Shown piece by piece: positions 1-8,733 of a stretch of DNA of 64,000 nucleotides. The translations under genes were made by a program, and so were the position numbers. Origin of the DNA: Prolixibacteraceae bacterium (lineage in GTDB: Bacteria; Bacteroidota; Bacteroidia; Bacteroidales; Prolixibacteraceae); assembly GCA_003457135.1 (NCBI GenBank), contig DMSQ01000013.1, positions 119,699 to 183,698 of the forward strand, in the 5' to 3' direction. The first letter of the stretch is position 1, and the number at the start of each line of letters is the position of its first letter. The notes beneath the pieces were generated by a model, which saw only the letters and a program-made list of their open reading frames with translations, was not told the origin of the DNA and made no database searches.

Positions 1-1
1 A

Positions 2-988
2 AGTACGGTTCCTGTTGGAACTTCGATGAAGGTGAAAGCTGCCATTCTTGAAGAATTGAAAAAGCGAAATGTTGATGTTCCGTTTGATGTGGCTTCAAAT
101 CCTGAATTTTTGAAAGAAGGAAGCGCAGTTGATGATTTTCTTAAACCTGACCGGATTGTGGTAGGTATTGAATCTCCTGAAGCTGAAAAAACCATGCGTA
201 AATTGTATAAGGCATTTCTGCTGAATGGCCATCCTATCTTGTTTATGGATATTTCTTCTTCTGAAATGACCAAGTATGCCGCCAATTCAATGCTTGCTAC
301 CAAAATCAGTTTCATGAACGATATTGCTAATCTTTGTGAATTGGTTGGCGCCGACGTGAGCATGGTACGAAAAGGTATTGGTTCTGATGCCCGTATCGGT
401 AATAAGTTCATTTATCCGGGCACTGGTTATGGAGGTTCATGTTTCCCCAAGGATGTTCAGGCTTTGGTACGGACTGCCGATGAATACGGACATTCGCTCG
501 ATATTCTGAAAGCTGTTGAGGCTGTCAATTACCGTCAAAAAGAAGTGTTGATCAGAAAGATAAAATCCCATTTTGGTGAAAACCTGAAAGGTTTAAAATT
601 TGGAATGTGGGGCTTATCGTTTAAACCTAAAACTGACGATATGCGTGCAGCCCCATCTCTGGTAATTATCGGTTTGCTCCTAAAAGCCGGAGCTTCGGTG
701 GTGGCATTCGATCCGATAGCTATGGATGAAGCGCGCCGGATACTGGGCGATTCAATTTTATATGCAAAAGATGAATACGATGCCTGTATTGATGTTGATG
801 CACTTATTGTTGTAACTGAATGGTCAGAGTTTAGGATGCCAAATTTCAGGGTACTTGAGAAATTGATGAAAACAAAGACTATTTTTGACGGTCGAAATAT
901 CTATGAACCTGAAGAAATGCTGGACTTGAAGTTCAACTATTACAGTATTGGAAGAAAACCAGTGGTCATATCAAAACATCAGGAATGA
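2..988 (+). CDS. ugd: UDP-glucose 6-dehydrogenase (5' end cut off by window)
   Basis: Oxidises UDP-glucose to UDP-glucuronate with two NAD+, in the cytoplasm, feeding capsule and LPS sugar synthesis. The frame is open to the window edge and begins with STVPVGTS, the loop found after the N-terminal NAD-binding Rossmann domain. So about 100 residues are missing upstream, and the ATG at 26 is internal. Visible are the central helical domain, the catalytic cysteine in GYGGSCFPKD, and the C-terminal UDP-binding domain with WGLSFKPKTDD. The stop overlaps the next start (ATGA at 985), so it is translationally coupled to the decarboxylase that uses its product. Family assignment is secure. Confidence 0.95.
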   Translation, partial: STVPVGTSMKVKAAILEELKKRNVDVPFDVASNPEFLKEGSAVDDFLKPDRIVVGIESPEAEKTMRKLYKAFLLNGHPILFMDISSSEMTKYAANSMLATKISFMNDIANLCELVGADVSMVRKGIGSDARIGNKFIYPGTGYGGSCFPKDVQALVRTADEYGHSLDILKAVEAVNYRQKEVLIRKIKSHFGENLKGLKFGMWGLSFKPKTDDMRAAPSLVIIGLLLKAGASVVAFDPIAMDEARRILGDSILYAKDEYDACIDVDALIVVTEWSEFRMPNFRVLEKLMKTKTIFDGRNIYEPEEMLDLKFNYYSIGRKPVVISKHQE

Positions 989-1926
989 AAAGGATACTTG
1001 TAACCGGAGGCGCCGGTTTTGTCGGATCACACCTGTGCGAGAGGCTTCTGAACGACGGAAACGAAGTAGTTTGTATGGATAATTATTTTACCGGCAAAAA
1101 GCAAAAAATTGTTCATTTGCTCGATAATCCATATTTTGAACTGATCAGGCATGATGTCACTATGCCCTACTACATTGAAGTTGATGAAATATATAATCTG
1201 GCATGTCCGGCTTCACCTGTACATTATCAGTATAATCCGATTAAAACCATAAAGACTTCGGTGATGGGGGCTGTAAATATGCTTGGCCTGGCAAAACGGA
1301 TCCGTGCCAAAATACTTCAGGCATCAACCAGCGAAGTTTACGGAGATCCGAATATTCATCCTCAAACCGAAGACTACTGGGGCCATGTTAACCCAATCGG
1401 AATACGGTCGTGTTACGATGAAGGTAAACGTTGTGCCGAGTCGTTGTTTGTCAATTATCATGCTCAAAATAAGGTCAGGATCAAAATTATTCGGATTTTC
1501 AATACTTATGGCCCGAAGATGGAACCCGATGATGGCAGGGTCGTGTCCAATTTTATTGTTCAGGCTTTGCAAAATAAGGATATTACTATTTTTGGCGATG
1601 GCACTCAGACCCGGAGTTTTCAGTATGTTTCAGATTTGGTTGAAGGCATGGTCCGGATGATGGCTACAGGCGACGATTTTACCGGTCCCGTTAACATTGG
1701 CAACCCCGGAGAGTTTACTATGCTGGAACTTGCACAGAATATTATCGGGCTTTCAGGTTCAAAATCTAAAATGATCTATTTGCCGTTGCCCGAAGATGAC
1801 CCTTCGCAAAGACAACCCGACATTACCCTTGCCAAAGAAAAATTGGGAGGATGGGAACCAAAAGTCCCGTTGCGTAAGGGTTTAGTTAAAACCATTGAAT
1901 ACTTTGACCAGCTTTTATCTGAATAA
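985..1926 (+). CDS. uxs: UDP-glucuronate decarboxylase (UDP-xylose synthase)
   Basis: Extended short-chain dehydrogenase of 313 residues that converts UDP-glucuronate to UDP-xylose with bound NAD+. The nucleotide fold GGAGFVGSH lies at residues 8-16. The catalytic set T115/E117 and Y144-x3-K148 (in CYDEGKR) is intact, and MDNYFTG near residue 31 is typical of the UXS branch rather than of 4,6-dehydratases or GalE. It follows UDP-glucose dehydrogenase with a 4-nt overlap, so substrate supply and use are coupled. A related 4-epimerase activity is the main alternative, but the YDEGKR signature argues for decarboxylation. Confidence 0.9.
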   Translation: MKRILVTGGAGFVGSHLCERLLNDGNEVVCMDNYFTGKKQKIVHLLDNPYFELIRHDVTMPYYIEVDEIYNLACPASPVHYQYNPIKTIKTSVMGAVNMLGLAKRIRAKILQASTSEVYGDPNIHPQTEDYWGHVNPIGIRSCYDEGKRCAESLFVNYHAQNKVRIKIIRIFNTYGPKMEPDDGRVVSNFIVQALQNKDITIFGDGTQTRSFQYVSDLVEGMVRMMATGDDFTGPVNIGNPGEFTMLELAQNIIGLSGSKSKMIYLPLPEDDPSQRQPDITLAKEKLGGWEPKVPLRKGLVKTIEYFDQLLSE

Positions 1927-1936
1927 AAAACTATAT

Positions 1937-2818
1937 ATGAAAGGAATTATTCTTGCAGGTGGATCAGGCACACGGTTGTATCCGATCACAAAAAGTATTT
2001 CGAAACAAATCATCCCGATTTACGATAAACCAATGATTTATTATCCATTGTCGGTTTTAATGCTGGCAGGCATCCGTGAAATCCTGATTATTTCGACACC
2101 AAAGGATATTCATTTGTATCAGGATTTGCTGGAAGATGGCAGTCAGTTGGGCCTCAAACTTGAATATGCCGTACAGCCTTCACCGGATGGACTTGCCCAG
2201 GCATTTACTATTGGCGAAAAGTTTATTGGCAACGATTCTGTTTGCATGGTTTTGGGCGACAATATCTTTTATGGATACAACTTTGTCTCCATTCTGGAAG
2301 AAGCTGCAGCCTTAAAAGATGGGGCAATTGTCTTCGGTTATTATGTGAACGATCCTGAGCGATATGGTGTTGCCGAATTTGATGATCATGGTAAAGTGTT
2401 GTCAATTGAAGAAAAACCCGAAGAACCTAAATCGAATTATGCTGTAACCGGTTTATATTTCTATAGTAACGATGTAGTTAAAAAGGCTTTTGCTTTAAAG
2501 CCTTCAAAAAGGGGTGAATTGGAGATAACCGACCTGAACAGGGTTTATCTGGAGGAAGGCCGGTTAAGCATGAAATTACTCGGACGAGGTTTTGCCTGGT
2601 TGGATACCGGTACCCATGAAAGTCTGATGCAGGCTTCTAATTTTATTCATACCATCGAAGAACGTCAGGGTTTGAAAGTGTCTTGTATTGAAGAAATTGC
2701 ATTTTTTAAAGGTTTTATTAATAAAGAACAATTGCTAAAGTTGGCTGAGCCACTTAAAAAGAATCAATATGGGGAATACTTAATCAAACTGGCCAACCGG
2801 AAAGTTTTTTCGTTTTAG
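1937..2818 (+). CDS. rfbA: Glucose-1-phosphate thymidylyltransferase
   Basis: Makes dTDP-glucose from glucose-1-phosphate and dTTP, the first step to dTDP-L-rhamnose. From the ATG at 1937 it is 293 residues, the usual RfbA length. It opens with the nucleotide-binding MKGIILAGGSGTRLYP, followed by SKQIIPIYDKPM and the metal/phosphate motif GDNIFYG. An earlier in-frame ATG at 1895 lies inside the upstream gene and would add 14 unrelated residues, so 1937 is preferred. It sits 10 nt after uxs in the same operon and is followed by a short repeat before rfbC. Confidence 0.95.
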   Translation: MKGIILAGGSGTRLYPITKSISKQIIPIYDKPMIYYPLSVLMLAGIREILIISTPKDIHLYQDLLEDGSQLGLKLEYAVQPSPDGLAQAFTIGEKFIGNDSVCMVLGDNIFYGYNFVSILEEAAALKDGAIVFGYYVNDPERYGVAEFDDHGKVLSIEEKPEEPKSNYAVTGLYFYSNDVVKKAFALKPSKRGELEITDLNRVYLEEGRLSMKLLGRGFAWLDTGTHESLMQASNFIHTIEERQGLKVSCIEEIAFFKGFINKEQLLKLAEPLKKNQYGEYLIKLANRKVFSF

Positions 2819-2820
2819 GA

Positions 2821-2856
2821 AAGCCCCCTCCCAACCTCCCCCGAAAGGGGAGGCTA
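2821..2856 (+). repeat. Intergenic CCCCCTCCC / GGGGAGG palindromic repeat
   Basis: Right after rfbA comes a C-rich run (CCCCCTCCCAACCTCCCCC) closed by GAAAGGGGAGGCT, able to fold as a hairpin. The same word style recurs near 23676 and 23811. At 2891-2911 a short piece of the CGTAACCCGCAAC family follows, so two repeat families share this 120-nt gap inside the rfb operon. It may act as an mRNA hairpin between rfbA and rfbC (inference). Confidence 0.7.
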
Positions 2857-2938
2857 AAAAAAAACAGGTGTTTTCAAGGGACAAACAAAGTCGTAACGCG
2901 TAACCCGCAACAATTGAATATAACAACAACAATTACGT

Positions 2939-3496
2939 ATGAAGATAATTGAAACTCCAATCCCGGGACTACTGATCATAGAACCCCGGGTTTTTGCTGA
3001 TGAAAGGGGATATTTCTTCGAAAGTTTTAATGAAATTAAATTTACTGAAGCCGGCTTGAATACAGGCTTTATACAGGACAACGAATCGAAATCACATCGT
3101 GGGGTTATCCGGGGTTTACATTATCAGCTTGCCCCTTATGCACAAGCCAAACTGATCCGTGTTGTTCGTGGAACGGTATATGATGTGGCAGTAGATTTGC
3201 GTCAGGGTTCACCAACTTTTGGCGAATGGTTTGGTATAGAAGTCAGCGCCTCTAAAAAGAATCAGTTTTACATTCCGAAAGGATTTGCTCACGGCTTTTC
3301 AGTGTTAAGCGAATTTGCCATTTTTTCCTATAAATGTGATGAGTTTTATAATCCGAAAGCAGACCGGGGAATACGGTTTGATGATCCGACTTTAAAAATA
3401 GACTGGAAATTTCCACTTGAAGAAGCCGTAATTTCTGCCAAAGATCTGGCGTTGCCTTTTTTTGCAAATGCTGAAATGAACTTTAAATTCGAATAG
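2939..3496 (+). CDS. rfbC: dTDP-4-dehydrorhamnose 3,5-epimerase
   Basis: Cupin-fold epimerase of 185 residues that converts dTDP-4-keto-6-deoxyglucose to the L-lyxo form for rhamnose synthesis. It shows RGVIRGLHYQ with the catalytic histidine, the substrate loop QDNESKSHRGV, and YIPKGFAHGF near the middle, all standard for RfbC. It lies between rfbA and rfbD; the gap to rfbD is 2 nt, so the two are co-translated. No dTDP-glucose 4,6-dehydratase gene (rfbB) is adjacent, although its product is this enzyme's substrate. Confidence 0.95.
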   Translation: MKIIETPIPGLLIIEPRVFADERGYFFESFNEIKFTEAGLNTGFIQDNESKSHRGVIRGLHYQLAPYAQAKLIRVVRGTVYDVAVDLRQGSPTFGEWFGIEVSASKKNQFYIPKGFAHGFSVLSEFAIFSYKCDEFYNPKADRGIRFDDPTLKIDWKFPLEEAVISAKDLALPFFANAEMNFKFE

Positions 3497-3498
3497 CG

Positions 3499-4362
3499 AT
3501 GATCAAAGTACTGGTAACTGGGGCAAATGGACAATTAGGATCAGAAATCCGAAAAATCTCAGGATTGTTTTCTGAAATAGAATTCGCATTTACCGATGTT
3601 GATGAACTTGACATTACCAATCCATGGAAAGTCGCTGATTATCTGACCTCCTTTAAACCAGCATTTTTGATTAATTGTGCAGCCTATACCGCTGTTGATA
3701 AAGCTGAAACTGATATTTCCACAGCCACTTTACTGAATGCGACAGCGGTTGGTATCCTTGCCGAACAATCTGCTGAAATTGCCTGTAAGATCATTCATAT
3801 TTCTACTGATTATGTCTTTAGTGGAAAGGGGCCCAGACCTTACCAGGAAGATGATCGGGTGAATCCTCAGTCAGTTTATGGGAAAACCAAACTGGAAGGG
3901 GAGACCCTGTGTCAAGAATTAAACCCTGAAAGGCTGATCATCCGCACATCCTGGTTATATTCGGCCTTCGGGAACAATTTTGTTAAAACTATGATTCGCC
4001 TGGGAAATGAAAGACCTGAAGTAGGCGTAATTGCCGATCAGATTGGCTCGCCAACTAATGCTGCAGATTTGGCTTTAGCAATTTTAACGATAATTTCATC
4101 TGTTACAAATGGTGAAAAACCTTTCGTTCCCGGAATATACCATTATTCAAATGAAGGTGTTGCGAGCTGGTACGATTTTGCCAAAGCTATTTTCGAGATT
4201 GCAGGAATCAACTGTCTGGTGAAACCAATTACAACCGAAGATTATCCTTCTCCGGTTCAGCGCCCACCATACAGCGTCATGAATAAATCGAAAATTAAAC
4301 TTAATTTTGGTCTGAAAATTCCTCACTGGAGAGATAGTCTGGTTGAATTCTTTCAGAAATAG
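3499..4362 (+). CDS. rfbD: dTDP-4-dehydrorhamnose reductase
   Basis: Reduces dTDP-4-keto-L-rhamnose to dTDP-L-rhamnose with NAD(P)H. It is a 287-residue extended SDR with the cofactor loop GANGQLGSE near the N-terminus, INCAAYTAVDKAE, ISTDYVFSG, and the catalytic YGKTKLEGE. RPPYSVMNKSK near the C-terminus is characteristic of RmlD. It is the last rhamnose gene before the phosphohexomutase that can supply glucose-1-phosphate. Confidence 0.95.
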   Translation: MIKVLVTGANGQLGSEIRKISGLFSEIEFAFTDVDELDITNPWKVADYLTSFKPAFLINCAAYTAVDKAETDISTATLLNATAVGILAEQSAEIACKIIHISTDYVFSGKGPRPYQEDDRVNPQSVYGKTKLEGETLCQELNPERLIIRTSWLYSAFGNNFVKTMIRLGNERPEVGVIADQIGSPTNAADLALAILTIISSVTNGEKPFVPGIYHYSNEGVASWYDFAKAIFEIAGINCLVKPITTEDYPSPVQRPPYSVMNKSKIKLNFGLKIPHWRDSLVEFFQK

Positions 4363-4403
4363 ATTTACCAAATTGTAAGTGGTTAAATAGTAAATATTTA
4401 TAT

Positions 4404-6152
4404 ATGACAACAAATCAGGAAGTTTTAATAGATGTAAAACTGAAAGCAGCCGAATGGCTGACCGAGGTTTACGATGAAGCAACCCAGGCAGAAGTCCGCC
4501 GGATGCTCGGCAATGAAGATCCGACTGAATTGATTGATTCATTTTACCGTGATTTGGAATTTGGAACCGGCGGATTGCGTGGCATCATGGGAGCGGGAAC
4601 TAACCGGATGAATATATACACTGTTGGCGCTGCAACTCAGGGATTAAGTAACTACCTGAAAAAAGTTTTTGCCGATCTGCCTGAAATCAAAGTGGCCATT
4701 GCTTATGATTGTAGAAACAATAGTCGTTTATTTTCTGAAACCAGCGCCGAAGTTTTTGCCGGAAACGGGATCAGGGTTTATTTGTTTGAGGATTTACGGC
4801 CTACTCCTGAATTGTCATTCGCTATTCGTGAACTAGGTTGCCAGAGTGGAATAATACTTACCGCTTCACACAATCCGAAGGAATACAATGGTTACAAAGC
4901 TTATTGGGACGATGGATCACAAATCGTTTCACCCCACGATGAAAATATTATCGTTGAAGTTTCGAAGGTTAAAGCTGCCGACATTAAATTTAATGGCGAT
5001 AAAAATCTGATTACCATACTTGGAGGTGAGATGGATTATCTTTTCCTCGAAAAGGTGAAAACAGTATCAATTTCACCCGAAGTTGTTCAGCGGCAAAAGG
5101 ACCTGAAAATTGTTTATACACCCATCCACGGAACTGGTGTCCGGATGATTCCGGCAGCCTTGCGCGCTTTTGGTTTTACCAACATTATCAATGTTCCTGA
5201 ACAGGATGTGGTAAGCGGAGAATTTCCTACGGTCATATCACCAAATCCGGAAGAAACAGCAGCCTTGGAAATGGCCATCGCAAAAGCAGTTGAAGTTGAT
5301 GCCGATGTGGTACTCGCTTCCGATCCCGATGCCGACCGGCTCGGTGTTGCGGTTAAAAACGACAAAGGTAAGTTTGTGATCCTGAACGGAAATCAGACCT
5401 GTTTGGTTTTCATTTATTATATCATCAGGAAAAGGAAGGAAAGTGGAAAGCTGAAAGGCAACGAATTTGTCGTGAAAACTATTGTCACTACCGAACTGAT
5501 AGCTGAAATTGCGCAGCGGAACAAGGTTGATTTTTACGATGTGTTTACCGGTTTTAAATACATTGCCGAAGTTATCCGCGATTTGGAAGGCCAAAAAGTC
5601 TATATTGGTGGCGGGGAAGAAAGTTTTGGATTTATGCCTGCCGATTTTGTTCGCGATAAAGATGCGGTTTCGTCGTGTGCTTTGATGGCTGAAATTGTGG
5701 CCTGGGCCAAGGATGAGGGCAAATCGCTATACGAAATGTTGCTCGATATTTACATGGAATACGGATTTTCGCGCGAGAAAATGAAATATGTGGTTCGTAA
5801 AGGAAAATCAGGTGCTGAGGAAATTGAGCAGATGATGATAACTTTCCGCTCAAATCCGCCAAAAATACTTGGAGGTTCGAAGTTGAAACTGGTGAAAGAT
5901 TACGAAGTTAATATCGCAAAAAATATCCTTACCGGTGAAGAAACAACAATTGACCAGAAGACAACTTCCAATGTATTACAGTTTTTTACTGAAGATGGAA
6001 CCAAAATTTCTGTACGCCCTTCAGGAACAGAGCCAAAAATAAAGTTCTATTTCGAAGTTGCCGGTAATTTGACCAATCGCGCCGATTATGATGCTGTTGA
6101 AAAACAAGCTGACGAAAAGATTGATGCAATGATGAAAGAACTTGATTTGTAA
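4404..6152 (+). CDS. Phosphoglucomutase / phosphomannomutase (alpha-D-phosphohexomutase)
   Basis: Interconverts hexose-1- and hexose-6-phosphates, supplying glucose-1-phosphate to RfbA. The 582-residue chain has all four family signatures in order: phosphoserine loop TASHNPKEYNGYK, metal loop DPDADRLG, sugar loop GGGEESFGF, and phosphate loop RPSGTEPKIKFY near the C-terminus. The length fits the PgcA/PGM2-like branch common in Bacteroidota. It starts 41 nt after rfbD on the same strand, so it probably belongs to the operon. Which hexose it prefers cannot be told from sequence. Confidence 0.93.
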   Translation: MTTNQEVLIDVKLKAAEWLTEVYDEATQAEVRRMLGNEDPTELIDSFYRDLEFGTGGLRGIMGAGTNRMNIYTVGAATQGLSNYLKKVFADLPEIKVAIAYDCRNNSRLFSETSAEVFAGNGIRVYLFEDLRPTPELSFAIRELGCQSGIILTASHNPKEYNGYKAYWDDGSQIVSPHDENIIVEVSKVKAADIKFNGDKNLITILGGEMDYLFLEKVKTVSISPEVVQRQKDLKIVYTPIHGTGVRMIPAALRAFGFTNIINVPEQDVVSGEFPTVISPNPEETAALEMAIAKAVEVDADVVLASDPDADRLGVAVKNDKGKFVILNGNQTCLVFIYYIIRKRKESGKLKGNEFVVKTIVTTELIAEIAQRNKVDFYDVFTGFKYIAEVIRDLEGQKVYIGGGEESFGFMPADFVRDKDAVSSCALMAEIVAWAKDEGKSLYEMLLDIYMEYGFSREKMKYVVRKGKSGAEEIEQMMITFRSNPPKILGGSKLKLVKDYEVNIAKNILTGEETTIDQKTTSNVLQFFTEDGTKISVRPSGTEPKIKFYFEVAGNLTNRADYDAVEKQADEKIDAMMKELDL

Positions 6153-6192
6153 TGACTATTGAATGACAATAATTAACTTAAAACCAACAAAA

Positions 6193-6948
6193 ATGAAACG
6201 TATTTTAACTTCTGCTGTGGCTATTTTAGCTTGCACTGTAATTTTTGCCCAAGGCCGGACTGATTTTCCGATGAAACCTGAAATGACCGAAATCTGGGAT
6301 CCGGAAATTACTGTAGTTACACCGGGAACTACACCTTTAGATGCTCCATCTGATGCAATTATACTTTTTGATGGCATTAACCTGAGCGCAGAATGGACAA
6401 ATAATTCAGGAACCGAACCCGGTTGGAAAGTTGCTGACGGATGTGCTACTGTTGTAAGAGGTACAGGGGCGATTAAAACCAAACGTTTGTTCAACGATTT
6501 TCAACTTCATATTGAATGGAGAAGTCCTTCAGAAGTTATTGGAGAAAGCCAGGGACGCGGAAACAGCGGAATCTTCCTTCAGGGTATATATGAACTTCAG
6601 GTATTGGACAGTTACAACAATCGGACCTATCGCAATGGTCAGGCCGGAAGTTTTTACAAACAATATCCTCCATTGGTAAATGTTTGTAAAGCTCCAGGTG
6701 TTTGGCAAGTGTATGATGTTATTTATACAGCGCCTCGTTTTAGAGCCGATGGTACTTTCTTTACACCACCAATGGTAACTGTTTTACAAAATGGAGTTTT
6801 GGTTCAAAATCATGTGGCATTGCGTGGACCTACCCCATACATCGGCATTCCTGAGTATTTTGTAAAACCTCACGGAGCAGGGCCAATTGAATTACAGGAT
6901 CATGGCAATCCGGTAAGTTACCGGAACATCTGGATTCGCGAATTGTAA
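6193..6948 (+). CDS. Secreted DUF1080 (3-keto-disaccharide hydrolase-like) protein
   Basis: A 251-residue exported protein with a cleavable signal peptide (MKRILTSAVAILACTVIFAQ). The body matches the concanavalin-like DUF1080 fold: AIILFDGINLSAEW, FQLHIEWRSP, GNSGIFLQGIYELQVLDSY and a C-terminal YRNIWIREL. Family members include 3-keto-glycoside hydrolases, so a role in sugar breakdown outside the cytoplasm is likely. The ATG at 6193 directly precedes the signal peptide; the one at 6163 would add ten odd residues. A strong hairpin terminator follows. Confidence 0.88.
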   Translation: MKRILTSAVAILACTVIFAQGRTDFPMKPEMTEIWDPEITVVTPGTTPLDAPSDAIILFDGINLSAEWTNNSGTEPGWKVADGCATVVRGTGAIKTKRLFNDFQLHIEWRSPSEVIGESQGRGNSGIFLQGIYELQVLDSYNNRTYRNGQAGSFYKQYPPLVNVCKAPGVWQVYDVIYTAPRFRADGTFFTPPMVTVLQNGVLVQNHVALRGPTPYIGIPEYFVKPHGAGPIELQDHGNPVSYRNIWIREL

Positions 6949-6956
6949 ACTTTCAG

Positions 6957-6996
6957 GGCAAAGCTTTCGGTTAACGGAAGCTTTGCCTTTCTGTTT
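6957..6996 (+). terminator. Rho-independent terminator after the DUF1080 gene
   Basis: A 12-bp stem (GGCAAAGCTTTC with GGAAGCTTTGCC, one G-T pair) around a 7-nt loop is followed by TTTCTGTTTTTT. It ends transcription of the sugar/DUF1080 unit. It also rules out the in-frame ATG at 6983 as the start of the next gene. Confidence 0.9.
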
Positions 6997-7021
6997 TTTC
7001 TCTATCAACCTAACTAAACCA

Positions 7022-8632
7022 ATGTTCTCATACCTAAGATTTCCTGTCTTCTTTCAATTTTTGTTCCTGATTTCTTTTATTTCAGTTGCCCAAACCCTTA
7101 CAAAATCAAATCTTCCAATTGTTATAATCAATACGAACGGTCAATTTATTTCGGATTCTCCAAAAATCATCGCTGATTTCGGTATTATATGGAACGGTCC
7201 GGGTAAGCAAAATTCCATCAATGATGCCATGAATGATTTCAAGGGTAAAATTGGCATTGAAATCAGGGGTTCTTCATCTCAGATGTTTCCTAAAAAGAGT
7301 TATGGCTTTGAAACGAAATCACTTGATTTAGTAACGACTGATACAACTCTTCTGGGCTTGCCTAAAGAAAATGACTGGATTCTATATGCACCTTATACCG
7401 ATAAAACGATGATCCGGGATGTGTTGACATATACACTGGATGCTTCTCTGGGGCATTGGTCACCCCGTTGCCGTTTTGTAGAACTTATCCTAAATGACAG
7501 GTATGATGGGGTTTATGTTCTAATGGAAAAAATCAAGCGGAACAAAAATCGCGTTGACATAGCAAAGCTTACCACAACTGATATTTCAGGAAATAATTTA
7601 ACGGGTGGATACATAGTAAAGATTGATAAAACCACAGGAAGGCCAACTGATGGCTGGACTTCTGATTATCTGAATATTGCAGGCAAAACCTATTATCAGT
7701 ACGATTATCCTGAACCTGATGTAATCACGCGGGAGCAAAAGTCCTTCATTCAGGCCTGGATCAGGAATATGGAAACTTCTTTGAATTACGCGAAATATAC
7801 TGGTCCGGGAAATTATCATGAATTTCTGAATGACACCTCATTTATTGATTTCATGATTATTAATGAGTTGGCTAAAAACATTGATGGTTACCGCCTGAGT
7901 TCCTATTTATACAAAGGAAAGAATGATCTGTTAAACTGCGGTCCAATCTGGGATTTTAATCTGGGCTATGGAAACGCTGATTATGGTAATGCCTGGACAA
8001 CTGACGGATTTGAATATCAGGTGAATCTTGGCGGAGATAATTGGCAGAATCCTTTTTGGTGGATCAAGTTGGCCCAGGATAAAGAATATATGAAGAAACT
8101 CATTACACGTTGGCAATTACTTCGAAAAGAGCAACTTTCGAACCAACGAATTGCATTTGTGGTTGACAGTCTGACCAATCTTCTTTCTGAAGCTACAACG
8201 CGTAATTACGCCCGATGGCCAATCATGGGGGTGAAAATATGGCCAAATTATTACGTTGGCCAGAGTTATGTTTCGGAAGTAAACTGGATGAAAGACTGGA
8301 TCAATAAACGACTGATATTCCTCGATCAATGGTGGTCGCCCAGCTATTTCGGACCTGAGCAGCCGTTGGAAGAAAAGCCGGTTTCTGTTTATCCAAACCC
8401 TTTTTCTGAACTGTTAAATGTACACTTGGCCTCCACTGAATTTGGAAAGGCTACAGTTGAAATCTATGGCTCAAGTGGCCTGTTAATCAGAAAAATTGAT
8501 GTGGATATTAAAGATGACAACCGGATAACACTTGAATTTTCAGAAAACAATCAGCTAAAATCAGGCATATACCTGCTCCGGATAATCAGTTATAATAAAG
8601 TTATATTGAATGAAAAGGTTGTGAAAATTTAG
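7022..8632 (+). CDS. Secreted CotH-kinase family protein with type IX sorting tail
   Basis: A 536-residue exported protein: signal peptide (residues about 1-24), then a CotH domain over roughly 40-430 with GIEIRGSSSQMFPKKSYGFE, MEKIKRNKNRVDI and the WDFNLGYGNADY loop. It ends in a T9SS type A sorting domain (VYPNPFSELLNV to GIYLLRI). CotH proteins are secreted atypical kinases; the substrate here is unknown. The tail predicts passage through the type IX system and surface attachment or release. The start at 7022 is chosen because 6983 lies within the preceding terminator. Confidence 0.88.
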   Translation: MFSYLRFPVFFQFLFLISFISVAQTLTKSNLPIVIINTNGQFISDSPKIIADFGIIWNGPGKQNSINDAMNDFKGKIGIEIRGSSSQMFPKKSYGFETKSLDLVTTDTTLLGLPKENDWILYAPYTDKTMIRDVLTYTLDASLGHWSPRCRFVELILNDRYDGVYVLMEKIKRNKNRVDIAKLTTTDISGNNLTGGYIVKIDKTTGRPTDGWTSDYLNIAGKTYYQYDYPEPDVITREQKSFIQAWIRNMETSLNYAKYTGPGNYHEFLNDTSFIDFMIINELAKNIDGYRLSSYLYKGKNDLLNCGPIWDFNLGYGNADYGNAWTTDGFEYQVNLGGDNWQNPFWWIKLAQDKEYMKKLITRWQLLRKEQLSNQRIAFVVDSLTNLLSEATTRNYARWPIMGVKIWPNYYVGQSYVSEVNWMKDWINKRLIFLDQWWSPSYFGPEQPLEEKPVSVYPNPFSELLNVHLASTEFGKATVEIYGSSGLLIRKIDVDIKDDNRITLEFSENNQLKSGIYLLRIISYNKVILNEKVVKI

Positions 8633-8703
8633 CTGTTCGTTTTACCCTTTCTTTACTTTTTTTCTCCGAATGGCAGATCGGTTTCTCAGCATAGTTTTTT
8701 ATC

Positions 8704-8711
8704 TATCTTTG
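8704..8711 (+). promoter_or_regulatory. Candidate guaA promoter, -7 box TATCTTTG
   Basis: TATCTTTG matches the Bacteroidota -7 consensus TAnnTTTG. A weak -33 match (TTTC) lies about 18 nt upstream. It is 22 nt before the guaA ATG. Confidence 0.65.
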
Positions 8712-8733
8712 CGCCAATTCAAAAACAAGTCCT

